Positions 41,836-54,697 of a stretch of DNA of 64,000 nucleotides are shown here, piece by piece. The notes beneath the pieces are model-generated. The model was given only the letters and a program-made list of their open reading frames with translations. It had not been told where the DNA came from and searched no databases. Positions within the stretch are counted from its first letter, which is position 1, and every line of letters starts with the position of its first letter. The position numbers and the translations under genes are program-made. Origin of the DNA: Burkholderiaceae bacterium (GTDB lineage: Bacteria > Pseudomonadota > Gammaproteobacteria > Burkholderiales > Burkholderiaceae_E); NCBI GenBank assembly GCA_016710525.1, contig JADJVQ010000012.1:1-64000 (forward strand). Direction: 5' to 3'.

Positions 41836-41931
41836 GTACGATTCCATCGCAAGACCCGGGATGCATCGCCGGGCGGGCACCGCGAGAATCGGTCTTCACC
41901 GGTTCAACGGCCACTTGCCTGCGGAGATCCC

Positions 41932-43062
41932 ATGAGCCCCATCACCACGCCAGACTCCCTCGCCCCCGAGTCCGTCCTGCGCCAGCCGACCCTGGCCGAC
42001 CCCAGCTACGGCGGCGATGCCGCGCGCTGGCAGGCCCTGCGCAGCCGCGATCCGCGGGCCGATGGTCATTTTTTCTATTCGGTGCGCAGCACCGGCGTGT
42101 TCTGCCGGCCGTCCTGCCCGTCGCGGGTGGCCCGGCCCGAGAACGTGGCCTTCCACGCCAGCGTCGAAGCGGCGGAGCGTGCCGGTTTTCGGGCCTGCCT
42201 GCGCTGCCGGCCTGCCGACCCCGGGCTGGCGCAGCGCCATGCCGAACTGGTCGCGCGGGCCTGCCGGCTGATCGACGACGCCGATCCGGCGCCCGACCTC
42301 TCCACCCTGGCCGAGGCGGTCGGCCTGAGCCCGCACCATTTCCATCGGCTGTTCAAATCGGTGGTGGGCGTCACGCCGCGCGCCTACGCGCAGGCCAGGC
42401 GCGCCGAGCGCGTGCGCGAGCGTCTGCCCGCGGCTGGCACCGTGACGCAGGCGCTGTACGACGCCGGCTATCAGTCGAACGGCCGGTTCTATGCCGATGC
42501 CCCGCGCACGCTGGGCATGAAACCGGGCCAGTACCGCGCCGGCGGCGCGCAGGTCGCCATCCGTTTCGCGCTGGGCGAGTGTTCGCTGGGCTCGATCCTG
42601 GTCGCGGCCACCGACAAGGGCGTGTGCGCGATTTCACTGGGTGACGATCCCGACGGGCTGCTGCGCGAACTGCAGGACCGTTTCCCGAATGCCAGTCTGC
42701 AGGGTGGCGATGCCGACTTCGAGGCCCTGGTGGCGCGGGTGGTCGGTCTGGTGCAGTCGCCGGGCGCAGGGGCCGCGACGGCGGCGCAGCTGCCGATGGA
42801 CATCCGCGGCACGGCCTTCCAGCAGCGCGTCTGGCAGGCGCTGTGCGACATCCCGTCCGGCACGACCGTCACCTACTCCGATGTCGCGCAGCGCCTGGGC
42901 CTGCCCAAGGCCGTGCGCGCGGTTGCCAGCGCGTGCGCGGCCAATACGCTGGCCGTGGCCATCCCCTGCCACCGCGTGGTGCGCCGCGACGGTTCGCTGT
43001 CCGGATACCGATGGGGCATCGCCCGCAAGCGCGCCCTGCTCGACGCCGAGGCGGCCGGATGA
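41932..43062 (+). CDS. ada: Bifunctional Ada: methylphosphotriester/O6-methylguanine-DNA methyltransferase and regulator
   Basis: A 376-residue full Ada. The N-domain has the zinc site GVFCRPSCPSR and ACLRCRPADP; its first cysteine repairs DNA phosphotriesters and switches on the regulator. An AraC-type HTH follows (LSTLAEAVGLSPHHFHRLFK). The C-terminal O6-alkylguanine transferase has the active-site AVAIPCHRVVRRDG and RGTAFQQRVWQAL. It repairs alkylated DNA and induces the adaptive response. The stop overlaps the ATG of the Rieske oxygenase gene (ATGA), so these are in one operon with the ChaC-like gene. Confidence 0.94.
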   Translation: MSPITTPDSLAPESVLRQPTLADPSYGGDAARWQALRSRDPRADGHFFYSVRSTGVFCRPSCPSRVARPENVAFHASVEAAERAGFRACLRCRPADPGLAQRHAELVARACRLIDDADPAPDLSTLAEAVGLSPHHFHRLFKSVVGVTPRAYAQARRAERVRERLPAAGTVTQALYDAGYQSNGRFYADAPRTLGMKPGQYRAGGAQVAIRFALGECSLGSILVAATDKGVCAISLGDDPDGLLRELQDRFPNASLQGGDADFEALVARVVGLVQSPGAGAATAAQLPMDIRGTAFQQRVWQALCDIPSGTTVTYSDVAQRLGLPKAVRAVASACAANTLAVAIPCHRVVRRDGSLSGYRWGIARKRALLDAEAAG

Positions 43063-44147
43063 GCGCAGCGCCCGTCGGGTCCTGGCTCGCGGCCCAGCCG
43101 GCGGCCAGCGCGCTGGCTCTGCCGGCGCACGCCTATGTCGGGGCGCGGGCCGCCGCGCGCGACCGCGGGGCCGTGCTGGCGTGCGGCTGGCAGCTGCTGG
43201 CGCGGGCCTCGCAGCTGGCGCGGCCGGGCGACCACCTGCCCACCGAACTGGCCGGTGTGCCGCTGGTGCTGCTGCGCGACGAGGCGGGTGTCCTGCGGGC
43301 CTTGCACAATGTCTGCCGCCACCGCGGCGGGCCGCTCGTGCGTTGCGCGGGCAGCGGGCTGCGGGTCTTGAGCTGTCAGTACCACGGCTGGACCTATGCG
43401 CTGGACGGCGCGCTGCGCGGCGTGCCCGACATGGCCGGCGCGGCGGATTTCGTGCCGTCCGCGGTGCGCCTTCCGGCAGCCCGCGTGGCGCTCTGGCAGG
43501 GACTGGTCTTCGGCTGCCTGGACCACAGCGCGCCGCCGTTCGAGGCCGTCGTGTCCGGCATCGACGAGCGGCTGGCCGGGCGCGGGCTGGCCGATTACGC
43601 GCCGGCGCGGCGGGTCGTCTACGAGGTCGGGTGCGACTGGAAACTGTACGTCGACAACTACCTCGAGGGCTATCACGTGCCCCGGGTGCACCCGGGGCTG
43701 AACGCGCTGCTCGATTACCGCAGCTACACCACCACGCTGGCACGCTGGCACAGTCTGCAATTCAGTCCCCTCGAAAGCGCCCCCGGCCTGTATGGTTCGG
43801 GAGAAGCGCTCTACTACTTTCTCTACCCCAACACCATGCTCAACATCCTGCCGGGCCGTCTGCAGACCAACCGGGTGCTGCCCGCGGGCGAGGGCCGCTG
43901 CCGGGTCGAATTCGACTATGCGTACGCGCCGGGCGCCTGGGATGGCGCCCGCATCGAGGCCGACCTGGCCTTCAGCGATGCCGTGCAGGCCGAGGACGCG
44001 GCCATCTGCGCCGAGGTGCAGCGCGGCCTGGACAGCGGCTCGTACCAGCCGGGGCGGCTGAATCCGGCGCGCGAACAGGGCGTTCATCATTTCCACGAGC
44101 TGCTGCGCGAGGCCTACCGGGCGGCCTCGCCTCAGGGCGAGCGCTGA
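43059..44147 (+). CDS. Rieske [2Fe-2S] aromatic ring-hydroxylating oxygenase alpha-subunit-like protein
   Basis: A 362-residue single-component oxygenase subunit. The Rieske cluster ligands are NVCRHRGGPLV and SCQYHGWTY (C-x-H ... C-x2-H). The mononuclear iron site is in DNYLEGYHVPRVHPGL (two His) with the acidic ligand near AEDAAICAEV. Such proteins hydroxylate or demethylate aromatics, choline or carnitine; the cognate reductase is not adjacent. The gene overlaps ada by 4 bases and is followed after 2 bases by the ChaC-like gene. Pairing with ada is unusual and might reflect dealkylation chemistry, but this is speculation. Confidence 0.85.
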   Translation: MSAAPVGSWLAAQPAASALALPAHAYVGARAAARDRGAVLACGWQLLARASQLARPGDHLPTELAGVPLVLLRDEAGVLRALHNVCRHRGGPLVRCAGSGLRVLSCQYHGWTYALDGALRGVPDMAGAADFVPSAVRLPAARVALWQGLVFGCLDHSAPPFEAVVSGIDERLAGRGLADYAPARRVVYEVGCDWKLYVDNYLEGYHVPRVHPGLNALLDYRSYTTTLARWHSLQFSPLESAPGLYGSGEALYYFLYPNTMLNILPGRLQTNRVLPAGEGRCRVEFDYAYAPGAWDGARIEADLAFSDAVQAEDAAICAEVQRGLDSGSYQPGRLNPAREQGVHHFHELLREAYRAASPQGER

Positions 44148-44149
44148 AC

Positions 44150-44827
44150 ATGCTCACCCGCGATCTGATCGTGTCGGTCCATCCGGGCCCGATCGACGAC
44201 CAGGGCCTGGCGATGGAACTGGCCAGCGACGACGAACTGGCGGCTTCGCTGACCGCCTTCCTGCACCTGCGCCCCGATCGCGGACCGGTGTGGCTGTTCG
44301 CCTACGGTTCGCTGATGTGGCGCCCCGACCTCACCATCGCCGAAGAACGCGTGGGCACGCTGCACGGCTGGCACCGGCGATTCTGCCTGTGGCAGTGGCG
44401 CCATCGGGCGACCCGCGAGCGGCCCAATCTGATGCTGGCCCTGGAGCGAGGCGGCTGCTGCCGCGGCATGGTGCTGCGCCTGCCCGACCACGACCTGCGC
44501 GAGCAGCTCGCCAAGCTGTGGAAGCGCGAGATGATCGGCCGCGGCTACCGGGCCCGCTGGGTGAGCGTGGCGACACCGGCGGGCCGGGTGCACGCGATCG
44601 CCTTCGTGATCCGGCACGACGGGCCGCGCTATGCCGGGCGCCTGTCCGACGAGTCGGTGGCCGACTACATGGCCAGCGCCTGCGGTTACGCCGGCTCGGC
44701 GGCCGAATACCTGCTGCACACCTGGGAGACGGCCGAACGTGTCGGTGTGCGCGATCGGTATCTGCGGCGCATGCAGGGGCTGGTGGCTACGCGCCTGACG
44801 AGCCTGAGTCGGACCCGCGGCCGCTGA
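44150..44827 (+). CDS. ChaC-like gamma-glutamylcyclotransferase
   Basis: A 225-residue protein of the ChaC/GGCT fold. The substrate loop is WLFAYGSLMWRPDL (YGSLMW-type), followed by GTLHGWHRRFCLW and LALERGGCCRGMVLRL; the catalytic glutamate is expected near KREMIGRGY. ChaC enzymes split glutathione to 5-oxoproline and Cys-Gly in the cytosol. It begins 2 bases after the Rieske gene stop, so the three genes ada, oxygenase and chaC are one unit, perhaps joining alkylation stress to glutathione turnover. Confidence 0.85.
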   Translation: MLTRDLIVSVHPGPIDDQGLAMELASDDELAASLTAFLHLRPDRGPVWLFAYGSLMWRPDLTIAEERVGTLHGWHRRFCLWQWRHRATRERPNLMLALERGGCCRGMVLRLPDHDLREQLAKLWKREMIGRGYRARWVSVATPAGRVHAIAFVIRHDGPRYAGRLSDESVADYMASACGYAGSAAEYLLHTWETAERVGVRDRYLRRMQGLVATRLTSLSRTRGR

Positions 44828-44852
44828 GTCACGTTGCCGCGATTCGCCTGCC

Positions 44853-45617
44853 TCAGGCCGGCAGCGAATTCAGAAAGCCCAGCACTGCGTCGTTGAAGGC
44901 CTGCGGCTGGTCGATATTGGCGACGTGTCCGGCCGCCGGGATGACCACTTTCTGCGCGCCCGGGATCTTCGCGGCCATCACCTCGGCCGACTGCAGGAAC
45001 GGCGTGTCGTCGGCGCCAACCACGATCAGTGACGGCACGCCGATGCCCGGCAGCGATTCGATCACGGTGCCATCGCGCTGCGCGAGCATGCCGCGGGCAG
45101 CCAGCGCCAGACCGGTGGCCGAGCGGTGGGTGCCGCCGGTGGACGCCTCCCTGAGCGCATTGACCTTGGCCATGCCCTCTTCCTCGAAGCGCTCGGCCGT
45201 GCGCGCGGCCTGCTGGTTCCAGCCGTTGCGGGCCTCGTCCTTGCGAAAGCCCGGACCGGTGTCCAGGATCAGCAGAGCGCGCACCCGCTGCGGGTACTTG
45301 GCGTGGAACATCAGCGACATGTAGCCGCCCAGCGAAAGTCCGCCGATGACCGCGCGCTCGGCGCCCACCGCATCGAGCAGCGCGGCCATGTCGTCGACGG
45401 TGGCCTCGGCGCTGTAGCGGGCCGGGTCGTCGGGCGAATCCGAGCGGCCGTGGCCGCGCATGTCCCAGGTGACCAGCGTGTGGTCCTTCGACAGCGCCGC
45501 GATCTGGCCGCGCCACATCTGCGAGGTGGCCGAATAGCCGTGCGACAGCAGGACCACCGGTCCCTTGCCGTGGACTTCGTAGTGGATGCGGACTCCGTCT
45601 CGATCGAGCAGCGGCAT
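44853..45617 (-). CDS. Alpha/beta-fold hydrolase
   Basis: A 254-residue hydrolase: oxyanion strand VVLLSHGYSATSQMW, nucleophile elbow VIGGLSLGGYMSLMF (Ser in GLSLGG), acid strand SLIVVGADDTPFL and catalytic histidine in PAAGHVANIDQP. The cap domain (about 125-180) is helical. It resembles 3-oxoadipate enol-lactonase (PcaD)-type and MhpC-type enzymes; the substrate cannot be told. It is a single minus-strand gene ending 25 bases from the convergent chaC-like gene and divergent from the TfoX-like gene. Confidence 0.88.
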   Translation of the reverse strand: MPLLDRDGVRIHYEVHGKGPVVLLSHGYSATSQMWRGQIAALSKDHTLVTWDMRGHGRSDSPDDPARYSAEATVDDMAALLDAVGAERAVIGGLSLGGYMSLMFHAKYPQRVRALLILDTGPGFRKDEARNGWNQQAARTAERFEEEGMAKVNALREASTGGTHRSATGLALAARGMLAQRDGTVIESLPGIGVPSLIVVGADDTPFLQSAEVMAAKIPGAQKVVIPAAGHVANIDQPQAFNDAVLGFLNSLPA

Positions 45618-45717
45618 GGGGCCTCCCGGCGGGTGATGAATGAAGACCGCGAGTGTGCGCCGCGCAGAGCCAGGGCGTCGCGCGGCGCGGGTGATTCATG
45701 AAACCGATCGGCTTATG

Positions 45718-46098
45718 ATGAGGCTGACCCCGATTCCCCCGCATGGAGCTTCATTGACCGCCGATTCCGCCAGACCCGACCGCAAGGCCCAGATCGACGC
45801 GCTGCTGCTCAAGCTGCCCGGCGCCAGCGCGCGCAAGATCAACGGCCTGGACGCCTACTTCGTCGCCGACAAGATGTTCGCCTGCATCAGCGGCGCGGGT
45901 ATCGGCCTGCGCCTGCCGGCGGCCGTCGCCACCGAACTGCAGTTTTCGCGTGGCAACGTCGCGTCCTTTCAGCCGGCCGGCATCACCAGCACGCGCGAGT
46001 GGATCCAGATCAACCGGGATGATGCGGCCGACTATGCGCAGGATCTCGACCTGTTCAAGGATTCGATCGCGTTCGTGAAGGCGGGGCGCGGCCGCTGA
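45718..46098 (+). CDS. TfoX N-terminal domain-like protein
   Basis: A 126-residue small cytosolic protein (DALLLKLPGASARKINGLDA, YFVADKMFACISGAGIGLRL, SREWIQINRDDAADYAQ in part). It resembles TfoX_N/YjbR-fold proteins with a KxxGLxxFxxxxMFACI-like core. No catalytic residues are evident. Start choice is uncertain: ATG 45718 is used, but a TTG at 45754, preceded by GGAG, gives an N-terminus that fits the fold better. It is followed after about 30 bases by the broken hybrid kinase gene. Confidence 0.6.
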   Translation: MRLTPIPPHGASLTADSARPDRKAQIDALLLKLPGASARKINGLDAYFVADKMFACISGAGIGLRLPAAVATELQFSRGNVASFQPAGITSTREWIQINRDDAADYAQDLDLFKDSIAFVKAGRGR

Positions 46099-46128
46099 CC
46101 GCGGCAGGCTCGCTCGGCCGCTGCACGC

Positions 46129-49837
<3,709 letters not shown>

Positions 49838-49852
49838 CGTCCTGGCGCGGGC

Positions 49853-50833
49853 TCAGGCGTGTCCCACCACCGCATGCGGCACGTACGGCGCCTCCAGCGC
49901 CTTGATCTCGTCGCCGCTCAGCGTGACCGACAGCGCCGCCACCGCGTCGTCGAGCTGCTCCAGTTTCGTGGCGCCGACGATCGGCGCGGTCACTTCGGAC
50001 TTGTGCAGCACCCAGGCCAATGCGATCTGCGCGCGCGGCAGTCCGCGTGCCGCAGCCAGTGCCGCCACCGCCTGCGCCACCTTGCGGTCGGCTTCGCCGG
50101 TATGGGCGTACAGCGAGCGGCCGAACTCGTCGGTTTCGAGGCGTGCGCTGGACTGGTCCCAGTCCCGGGTCAGCCGTCCGCGCGCCATCGGGCTCCAGGG
50201 GATCACGCCGATGCCCTGGTCGCGGCACAGCGGCAGCATCTCGCGCTCTTCCTCGCGGTACAGCAGGTTCAGGTAGTTCTGCATCGACACGAAGCGCGTC
50301 CAGCCATGCCGTTCGCTGATCGCCAGCGCCTTGGCGAACTGCCAGGCGTACATCGAGGAGGCGCCGATGTAGCGCGCCTTGCCCGCCTTGACCACGTCGT
50401 GCATCGCCTCCAGCGTTTCTTCCATCGGCGTGCCATGGTCCAGGCGATGGATCTGGTAGAGGTCGACGTAGTCGGTGCCCAGCCGGCGCAGGCTGGCGTC
50501 GATCTCGTTCATGATGACCTTGCGCGACAGCCCAGCGCCATTGGGACCCTTGTACATCCGGCCATGGACCTTGGTCGCGATCACCACTTCTTCGCGGCGG
50601 GCGAAGTCCTTCAGTGCGCGGCCCACGATTTCCTCGCTGGTGCCGTCCGAATACACGTTGGCGGTGTCGAAGAAGTTGATGCCCAGTTCCAGCGCGCGCT
50701 GGATGAACGGGCGGCTCTGCTCCTCGGGCAGCGACCACGCGTGCGAGCCGCGCTCGGGCACGCCGTAGCTCATGCAGCCCAGGCACAGGCGGGAGACATC
50801 CAGGCCGGTACGGCCGAGCTTGACGGTTTTCAT
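49853..50833 (-). CDS. Aldo/keto reductase
   Basis: A 326-residue NADPH-dependent (alpha/beta)8 oxidoreductase. ATG 50833 (MKTVKLGRTGLDVSRLCLGC) follows GGAAAG. Catalytic residues are seen as FFDTANVYSDGTSEE (Asp, Tyr), VVIATKVHGRMY (Lys) and LYQIHRLDHGTPMEE (His). The cofactor-binding C-terminal part contains VGATKLEQLDDAVAAL. It resembles the YajO/Tas branch (AKR11/AKR12-like), which reduces aldehydes and ketones. It converges with the kinase gene, 15 bases apart, and is divergent from the arsC unit. Confidence 0.9.
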   Translation of the reverse strand: MKTVKLGRTGLDVSRLCLGCMSYGVPERGSHAWSLPEEQSRPFIQRALELGINFFDTANVYSDGTSEEIVGRALKDFARREEVVIATKVHGRMYKGPNGAGLSRKVIMNEIDASLRRLGTDYVDLYQIHRLDHGTPMEETLEAMHDVVKAGKARYIGASSMYAWQFAKALAISERHGWTRFVSMQNYLNLLYREEEREMLPLCRDQGIGVIPWSPMARGRLTRDWDQSSARLETDEFGRSLYAHTGEADRKVAQAVAALAAARGLPRAQIALAWVLHKSEVTAPIVGATKLEQLDDAVAALSVTLSGDEIKALEAPYVPHAVVGHA

Positions 50834-50930
50834 GGCGGGCTTTCCTGAACGGTCGGAACGATCGGCATTGTGCGGGGCAATCGAGGGTCGTGCCCGGATC
50901 CCCATTCAGTCCGGCTCGACTCGAAACATT

Positions 50931-50948
50931 TTGTCATTCCATTGTCAT
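50931..50948. promoter_or_regulatory. Putative PHO box upstream of arsC
   Basis: TTGTCAT-TCCA-TTGTCAT: two identical 7-base direct repeats with an 11-base period, matching the layout of the PhoB box (CTGTCAT-N4-CTGTCAT). It lies 69 bases before the arsC start (51018), with an AT-rich stretch (AATTAT near 50959) at the -10 distance. PhoB control is inferred. Confidence 0.55.
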
Positions 50949-51017
50949 CGAATGCTGGAATTATGGGGCTTCGGAAGGCGATGATGCGGACGTCGTGTCT
51001 GCAAATATTGCCGGCCT

Positions 51018-51530
51018 ATGAGCGATCGCGACATGACTTCGAAAACCCACCACGTTCTCTTCATCTGTACCGGCAATTCGGCGCGCTCGATCATTGCCGA
51101 GGGGCTGTTCAACGAACTGGGCAAGGCCCGTGGATTCAAGGCCTATTCGGCCGGCAGCCATCCGGCGGGCGTCGTCAACCCGCTGGCGCTCAAGACCCTG
51201 GCTCAATTCCAGATTCCGATCGACGGTTTCCGCAGCAAGAACTGGGACGAGTTCGCCCAAGCCGGCGCGCCCGTCATGGACTTCGTGTTCACGGTCTGCG
51301 ACCAGGCCGCCGGTGAAGCCTGTCCGATGTGGCCCGGTCAGCCCATGACCGCCCACTGGGGAATGCCCGATCCGGCCGCGGTCGAGGGGTCGGACGCCGT
51401 CAAGGAAAAGGCGTTCCTGGACACGTTCACCACGATGAAGCGCCGCATCGAACTGATGCTGTCGTTGCCACTGGCCAAGCTGTCGGCGATGGCCATCCAG
51501 CACGAGATTTCCGCCATCGGAAAGCGTTGA
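51018..51530 (+). CDS. arsC: Arsenate reductase ArsC, low-molecular-weight phosphatase type
   Basis: A 170-residue protein of the LMW-PTPase/ArsC family. The P-loop is VLFICTGNSARSIIAE (Cys-x5-Arg). Downstream cysteines (FVFTVCDQAAGEACPMWPG) serve the thioredoxin-linked redox cascade, and HWGMPDPAAVEG holds the general-acid Asp. It reduces arsenate to arsenite in the cytosol. Alternative start: ATG 51033. A PHO-box-like element lies upstream, and the aquaporin gene follows 23 bases after its stop. No arsR, arsB or acr3 is seen. Confidence 0.9.
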   Translation: MSDRDMTSKTHHVLFICTGNSARSIIAEGLFNELGKARGFKAYSAGSHPAGVVNPLALKTLAQFQIPIDGFRSKNWDEFAQAGAPVMDFVFTVCDQAAGEACPMWPGQPMTAHWGMPDPAAVEGSDAVKEKAFLDTFTTMKRRIELMLSLPLAKLSAMAIQHEISAIGKR

Positions 51531-51553
51531 GCGCCACCGCCCGGCCCTGGACC

Positions 51554-52207
51554 ATGCAGACGATCGCGCGCAGGCTCCTGGCGGAGTGGCTGGGAACCTT
51601 GCTGCTGCTGGCGGTGGTCATCGGCTCGGGAATCATGGCCGAGCGGCTCAGCGGCGGCAATGTCGGGCTCGCCCTGCTCGCCAACACGCTGGCCACGGTA
51701 GGCGGGCTGTATGTGCTGATCGAGGTTTTCGGGCCGGTCAGCGGCGCGCATTTTAATCCTGCGGTCTCGCTGGTGCTCGCCTTGCGCGGTCAGCTCGCCT
51801 GGACCCTGTTCGCGCCCTATGTCCTGGCACAGCTGGCCGGTGCTCTGATGGGGGCCTGGCTGGCGAACGCCATGTTCGATGTCGGCGTTCTGCAGGTCTC
51901 CACCAAGCTGCGCAGCGGCACCGGACTGTGGATTGCCGAGACGGTGGCCACGGCGGGCCTGATGCTGGTCATCCTGCGTGCCCCGGCCGCTCGGGTTGCC
52001 GCGGTGGTGGCCTGCTACATCGGCGCCGCGTACTGGTTCACCGCATCCACCTCGTTCGCCAACCCCGCGGCGGTGTTCGGCCGAATGTTCAGTGACAGCT
52101 TCGCCGGCATCGCACCCGTCAGCGCGCCCGCGTTCGTGGCGGTGCAACTGCTGGGCGCGGGGATCGGCGCGCTGATCCATCGCCAGCTCGGGCCAGCTCA
52201 GGGCTAG
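51554..52207 (+). CDS. MIP family channel (aquaglyceroporin-like), arsenite efflux candidate
   Basis: A 217-residue six-helix channel with both half-helices: HFNPAVSLVLALRG and FANPAAVFGRMF. The first is canonical NPA, the second NPA followed by AVFGR as in AqpS/AqpZ-type members. Glycerol-facilitator-like channels pass arsenite, and AqpS-ArsC pairs give arsenic resistance in rhizobia: ArsC makes arsenite, which leaves down its gradient. The close spacing to arsC supports this role. ATG 51554 is chosen as the first Met before RRLLAEWLGTLLLLAVV. Confidence 0.85.
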   Translation: MQTIARRLLAEWLGTLLLLAVVIGSGIMAERLSGGNVGLALLANTLATVGGLYVLIEVFGPVSGAHFNPAVSLVLALRGQLAWTLFAPYVLAQLAGALMGAWLANAMFDVGVLQVSTKLRSGTGLWIAETVATAGLMLVILRAPAARVAAVVACYIGAAYWFTASTSFANPAAVFGRMFSDSFAGIAPVSAPAFVAVQLLGAGIGALIHRQLGPAQG

Positions 52208-52239
52208 CCGCGCGGCGAGCTGGCGGGCCGATATTCGGA

Positions 52240-52989
52240 TCAGGCCTGCAGATACAAGTCGATGAGCCGGCGGCGCTGCGAAGCGCCGATCCCGATTCGC
52301 GCAAGGTAGTTGTCGACGCCCCCGCAGTCCGCATCGACCACCTGCAAGGCCGCCTCGAGGAACTCGCCGCGCACTTTCCAGATCACTTCCATCACCTCGA
52401 TCGGCACGTCGCTATGCACGCTCGGCCCGGCGCGCCGATACAGCGAATTGGTGAGCAGGAAGTCCTCCATCACCACCGGCCGCGGCACGCCCAGCGCCAG
52501 CAGGATCAGCGCGGCCGCGAAGCCGGTGCGGTCCTTGCCGGCCGTGCAGTGAAAGACCAGGGGCGCATCGCTGTCGAGCAGGTGCGTGAAGAATTCGCCG
52601 AACCGCGACGAGTTGTCGTGCACGAAGGCGCGATACGTCTGCTGCATCAGCGCCACCGCGTCGTGTTCGTTCAGGCGTTCGCCGGTGTCCATCAGGGCAC
52701 GAAGGCTCTGGACCACGGTGGGTTCGATCGACAGGCTGTGCTGCACGACCCCCGGCAGTTCATAGGCCGCCGTGGCGCGTTCATTGACGCCGCGAAAATC
52801 GAAGGACCGCGACAGGCGCAGCTCGGCCAGCACCGCGAGGTCTTGGGCCGACAGGCCGGCGAGGTTGTCCGAGCGAAACAGCCTGCGCCAGCGCACCGGT
52901 CGGCCGTCCTTGCCGAGATAGCCGCCCAGATCGCGAAAGTTGGTGGCGCCGGAGAGATTCAGTGAACGGCTGAGGGTGGATGTCGGCAC
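52240..52989 (-). CDS. Tyrosine-protein phosphatase (Y_phosphatase3 family)
   Basis: A 249-residue dual-specificity-like phosphatase. It starts with SLNLSGATNFRDLGGYLG (the NFRDLGG signature) and has the catalytic loop LVFHCTAGKDRTGFAAALI (Cys-x5-Arg). Such enzymes dephosphorylate protein tyrosine or phosphoinositides; MptpB of Mycobacterium has this type of loop. No signal peptide is present. It converges with the aquaporin gene and is divergent from the acyl-CoA synthetase gene. Confidence 0.9.
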   Translation of the reverse strand: MPTSTLSRSLNLSGATNFRDLGGYLGKDGRPVRWRRLFRSDNLAGLSAQDLAVLAELRLSRSFDFRGVNERATAAYELPGVVQHSLSIEPTVVQSLRALMDTGERLNEHDAVALMQQTYRAFVHDNSSRFGEFFTHLLDSDAPLVFHCTAGKDRTGFAAALILLALGVPRPVVMEDFLLTNSLYRRAGPSVHSDVPIEVMEVIWKVRGEFLEAALQVVDADCGGVDNYLARIGIGASQRRRLIDLYLQA

Positions 52990-53137
52990 GGGGCGATCGC
53001 AGAAGTCGGAACGGAACGATCATACCGAAGGCATCTTGCCGCAGCATGACGGTTCCGCGCTGCAGCCTTACCATCGCAGCGGGCCGACGATCGATGACCG
53101 CGGGGGCGCGGCCGGCGCCGGCCACCGAGGAGTCCGC

Positions 53138-54697
53138 ATGCACATCACCGATCTGTATTTTCGCGGCTTTCGCACCCACCCCGAGCGGCTTGCGCTCAGT
53201 GGCGACGGCGGCGACTTCACCTACCGGCAGACGTTCGCGCTGACCAACCGGATCGGCCGCCGGCTGCGCGATGGCGGCTTTGGCACCGGTGACCGATTCG
53301 CGGTGCTCAGCCCGAACACCGGGCGCGCCTTCATCGCGATGCTGGGCGGATTGCGCGCCGGCGTGGCCTGGTGCAACCTGAACATGAAGGCGGCGCTGCC
53401 CGACATCCTGCACATCCTGGCCGCCGGCCGCTGCAATCTGCTGTTTTTTCACGAGTCGGCCGCGGGCATGATCGACGAGATCCGCGCGCAGGTGCCCTCG
53501 CTGCGCGACGTCGTGTGCATCGGCGGCAGCGATCCGCGCGCGCCCTCGCTCGAGCAATGGCTGGGCGACACTTCCGATGCGCCACTGGACCTTCGTGTGC
53601 CCGAGACCAGCCAGGGGTTCCAGGGCGCAACCGGCGGGACCACCGGGCGCTCCAAGCTGACCGTCGCGTCCAACCGCTTCATGATGACCGGCGTGATGGC
53701 CTGGGCCACCTGCCTGCACTTCGACGAGCCGCCGGTGAATCTCGCGGTCGCGCCCATCACCCACGCCGGCGGCTTCGTGGCACTGGGCATGGGGCAGTTC
53801 GGCGGCACCACCATCATGATGTCGACCCCGGATGTGGGCGAGATGATCGCGCTGATCGAACAGCGCCGCGTGACCACGCTATTCCTGCCGCCCACGCTGA
53901 TCTACATGCTGCTGGCGCACCCCCGCGCGGCCACGGCCGACTTCTCGTCACTGCGCTATCTGATCGCGGCGGCTTCGCCGTTCGCGCCCGAAAAGATCGT
54001 CGAGGCGGTCCAGCGTCTGGGCCCCGTGGTGTGCCAGGCCTTTGGCCAGACCGAGTCCGGGTTTCCGACCACCTTCATGTCGCCGGCGGAGATGGCGAGT
54101 GCGGCGCGCGACCCATCGCGCGGCCATCTGCTGCTGTCCTGCGGACGCCCGACCGTGATCGTCGAGGCGATGGAGATCATGGACGAAGAGGGCCGCATCC
54201 TGGGCCCGGGCGAGACCGGCGAGGTGGTGCTGCGCGGACCGACGATGATGGACCGCTATCTCGACGACGAGGCTGCCACTGCCGAGATCCAGAAGTTCGG
54301 CTGGCACCACACCGGCGACATCGGCCGGCGCGACGACGAAGGCTATTTCTACATCACCGACCGCAAGCGCGACCTGATCATCTCGGGCGGCTTCAACATC
54401 TTTCCCTTCGAGGTCGAAAGCGCGCTGATGAAGCATCCCAGCGTGCAGGACTGCGCGGTGATCGGGGTGCCGGATGCGAAGTGGGGCGAGGCGGTCAAGG
54501 CGTGCGTGCAGCTCAAGCCCGGCGCCTCGGCCGGTGCCGACGAACTGATCGCCTGGACCAAGGAGCTGGTCGGTTCGATGAAGGCGCCCAAGTCGCTGGA
54601 TTTCGTCGACAACCTGCCCCGCAGTCCGGTGGGCAAGGTGCTCAAACGCGATCTGCGCGCGCCTTACTGGGAGGGCAAGACGCGCGGGGTGGGCTGA
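53138..54697 (+). CDS. Acyl-CoA synthetase (AMP-forming), class I adenylate-forming enzyme
   Basis: A 519-residue ANL-superfamily ligase. The ATP P-loop is GATGGTTGRSKLTVAS, followed by FGQTESGFPTTFMSP, the hinge region GYFYITDRKRDLIISGGFNI and the C-terminal catalytic lysine in LPRSPVGKVLKRDLR. It adenylates a carboxylic acid and makes its CoA thioester in the cytosol; substrate is unknown (fatty or aromatic acid). ATG 53138 follows GAGGAG. It is monocistronic here, followed by a short tandem repeat. Confidence 0.92.
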   Translation: MHITDLYFRGFRTHPERLALSGDGGDFTYRQTFALTNRIGRRLRDGGFGTGDRFAVLSPNTGRAFIAMLGGLRAGVAWCNLNMKAALPDILHILAAGRCNLLFFHESAAGMIDEIRAQVPSLRDVVCIGGSDPRAPSLEQWLGDTSDAPLDLRVPETSQGFQGATGGTTGRSKLTVASNRFMMTGVMAWATCLHFDEPPVNLAVAPITHAGGFVALGMGQFGGTTIMMSTPDVGEMIALIEQRRVTTLFLPPTLIYMLLAHPRAATADFSSLRYLIAAASPFAPEKIVEAVQRLGPVVCQAFGQTESGFPTTFMSPAEMASAARDPSRGHLLLSCGRPTVIVEAMEIMDEEGRILGPGETGEVVLRGPTMMDRYLDDEAATAEIQKFGWHHTGDIGRRDDEGYFYITDRKRDLIISGGFNIFPFEVESALMKHPSVQDCAVIGVPDAKWGEAVKACVQLKPGASAGADELIAWTKELVGSMKAPKSLDFVDNLPRSPVGKVLKRDLRAPYWEGKTRGVG

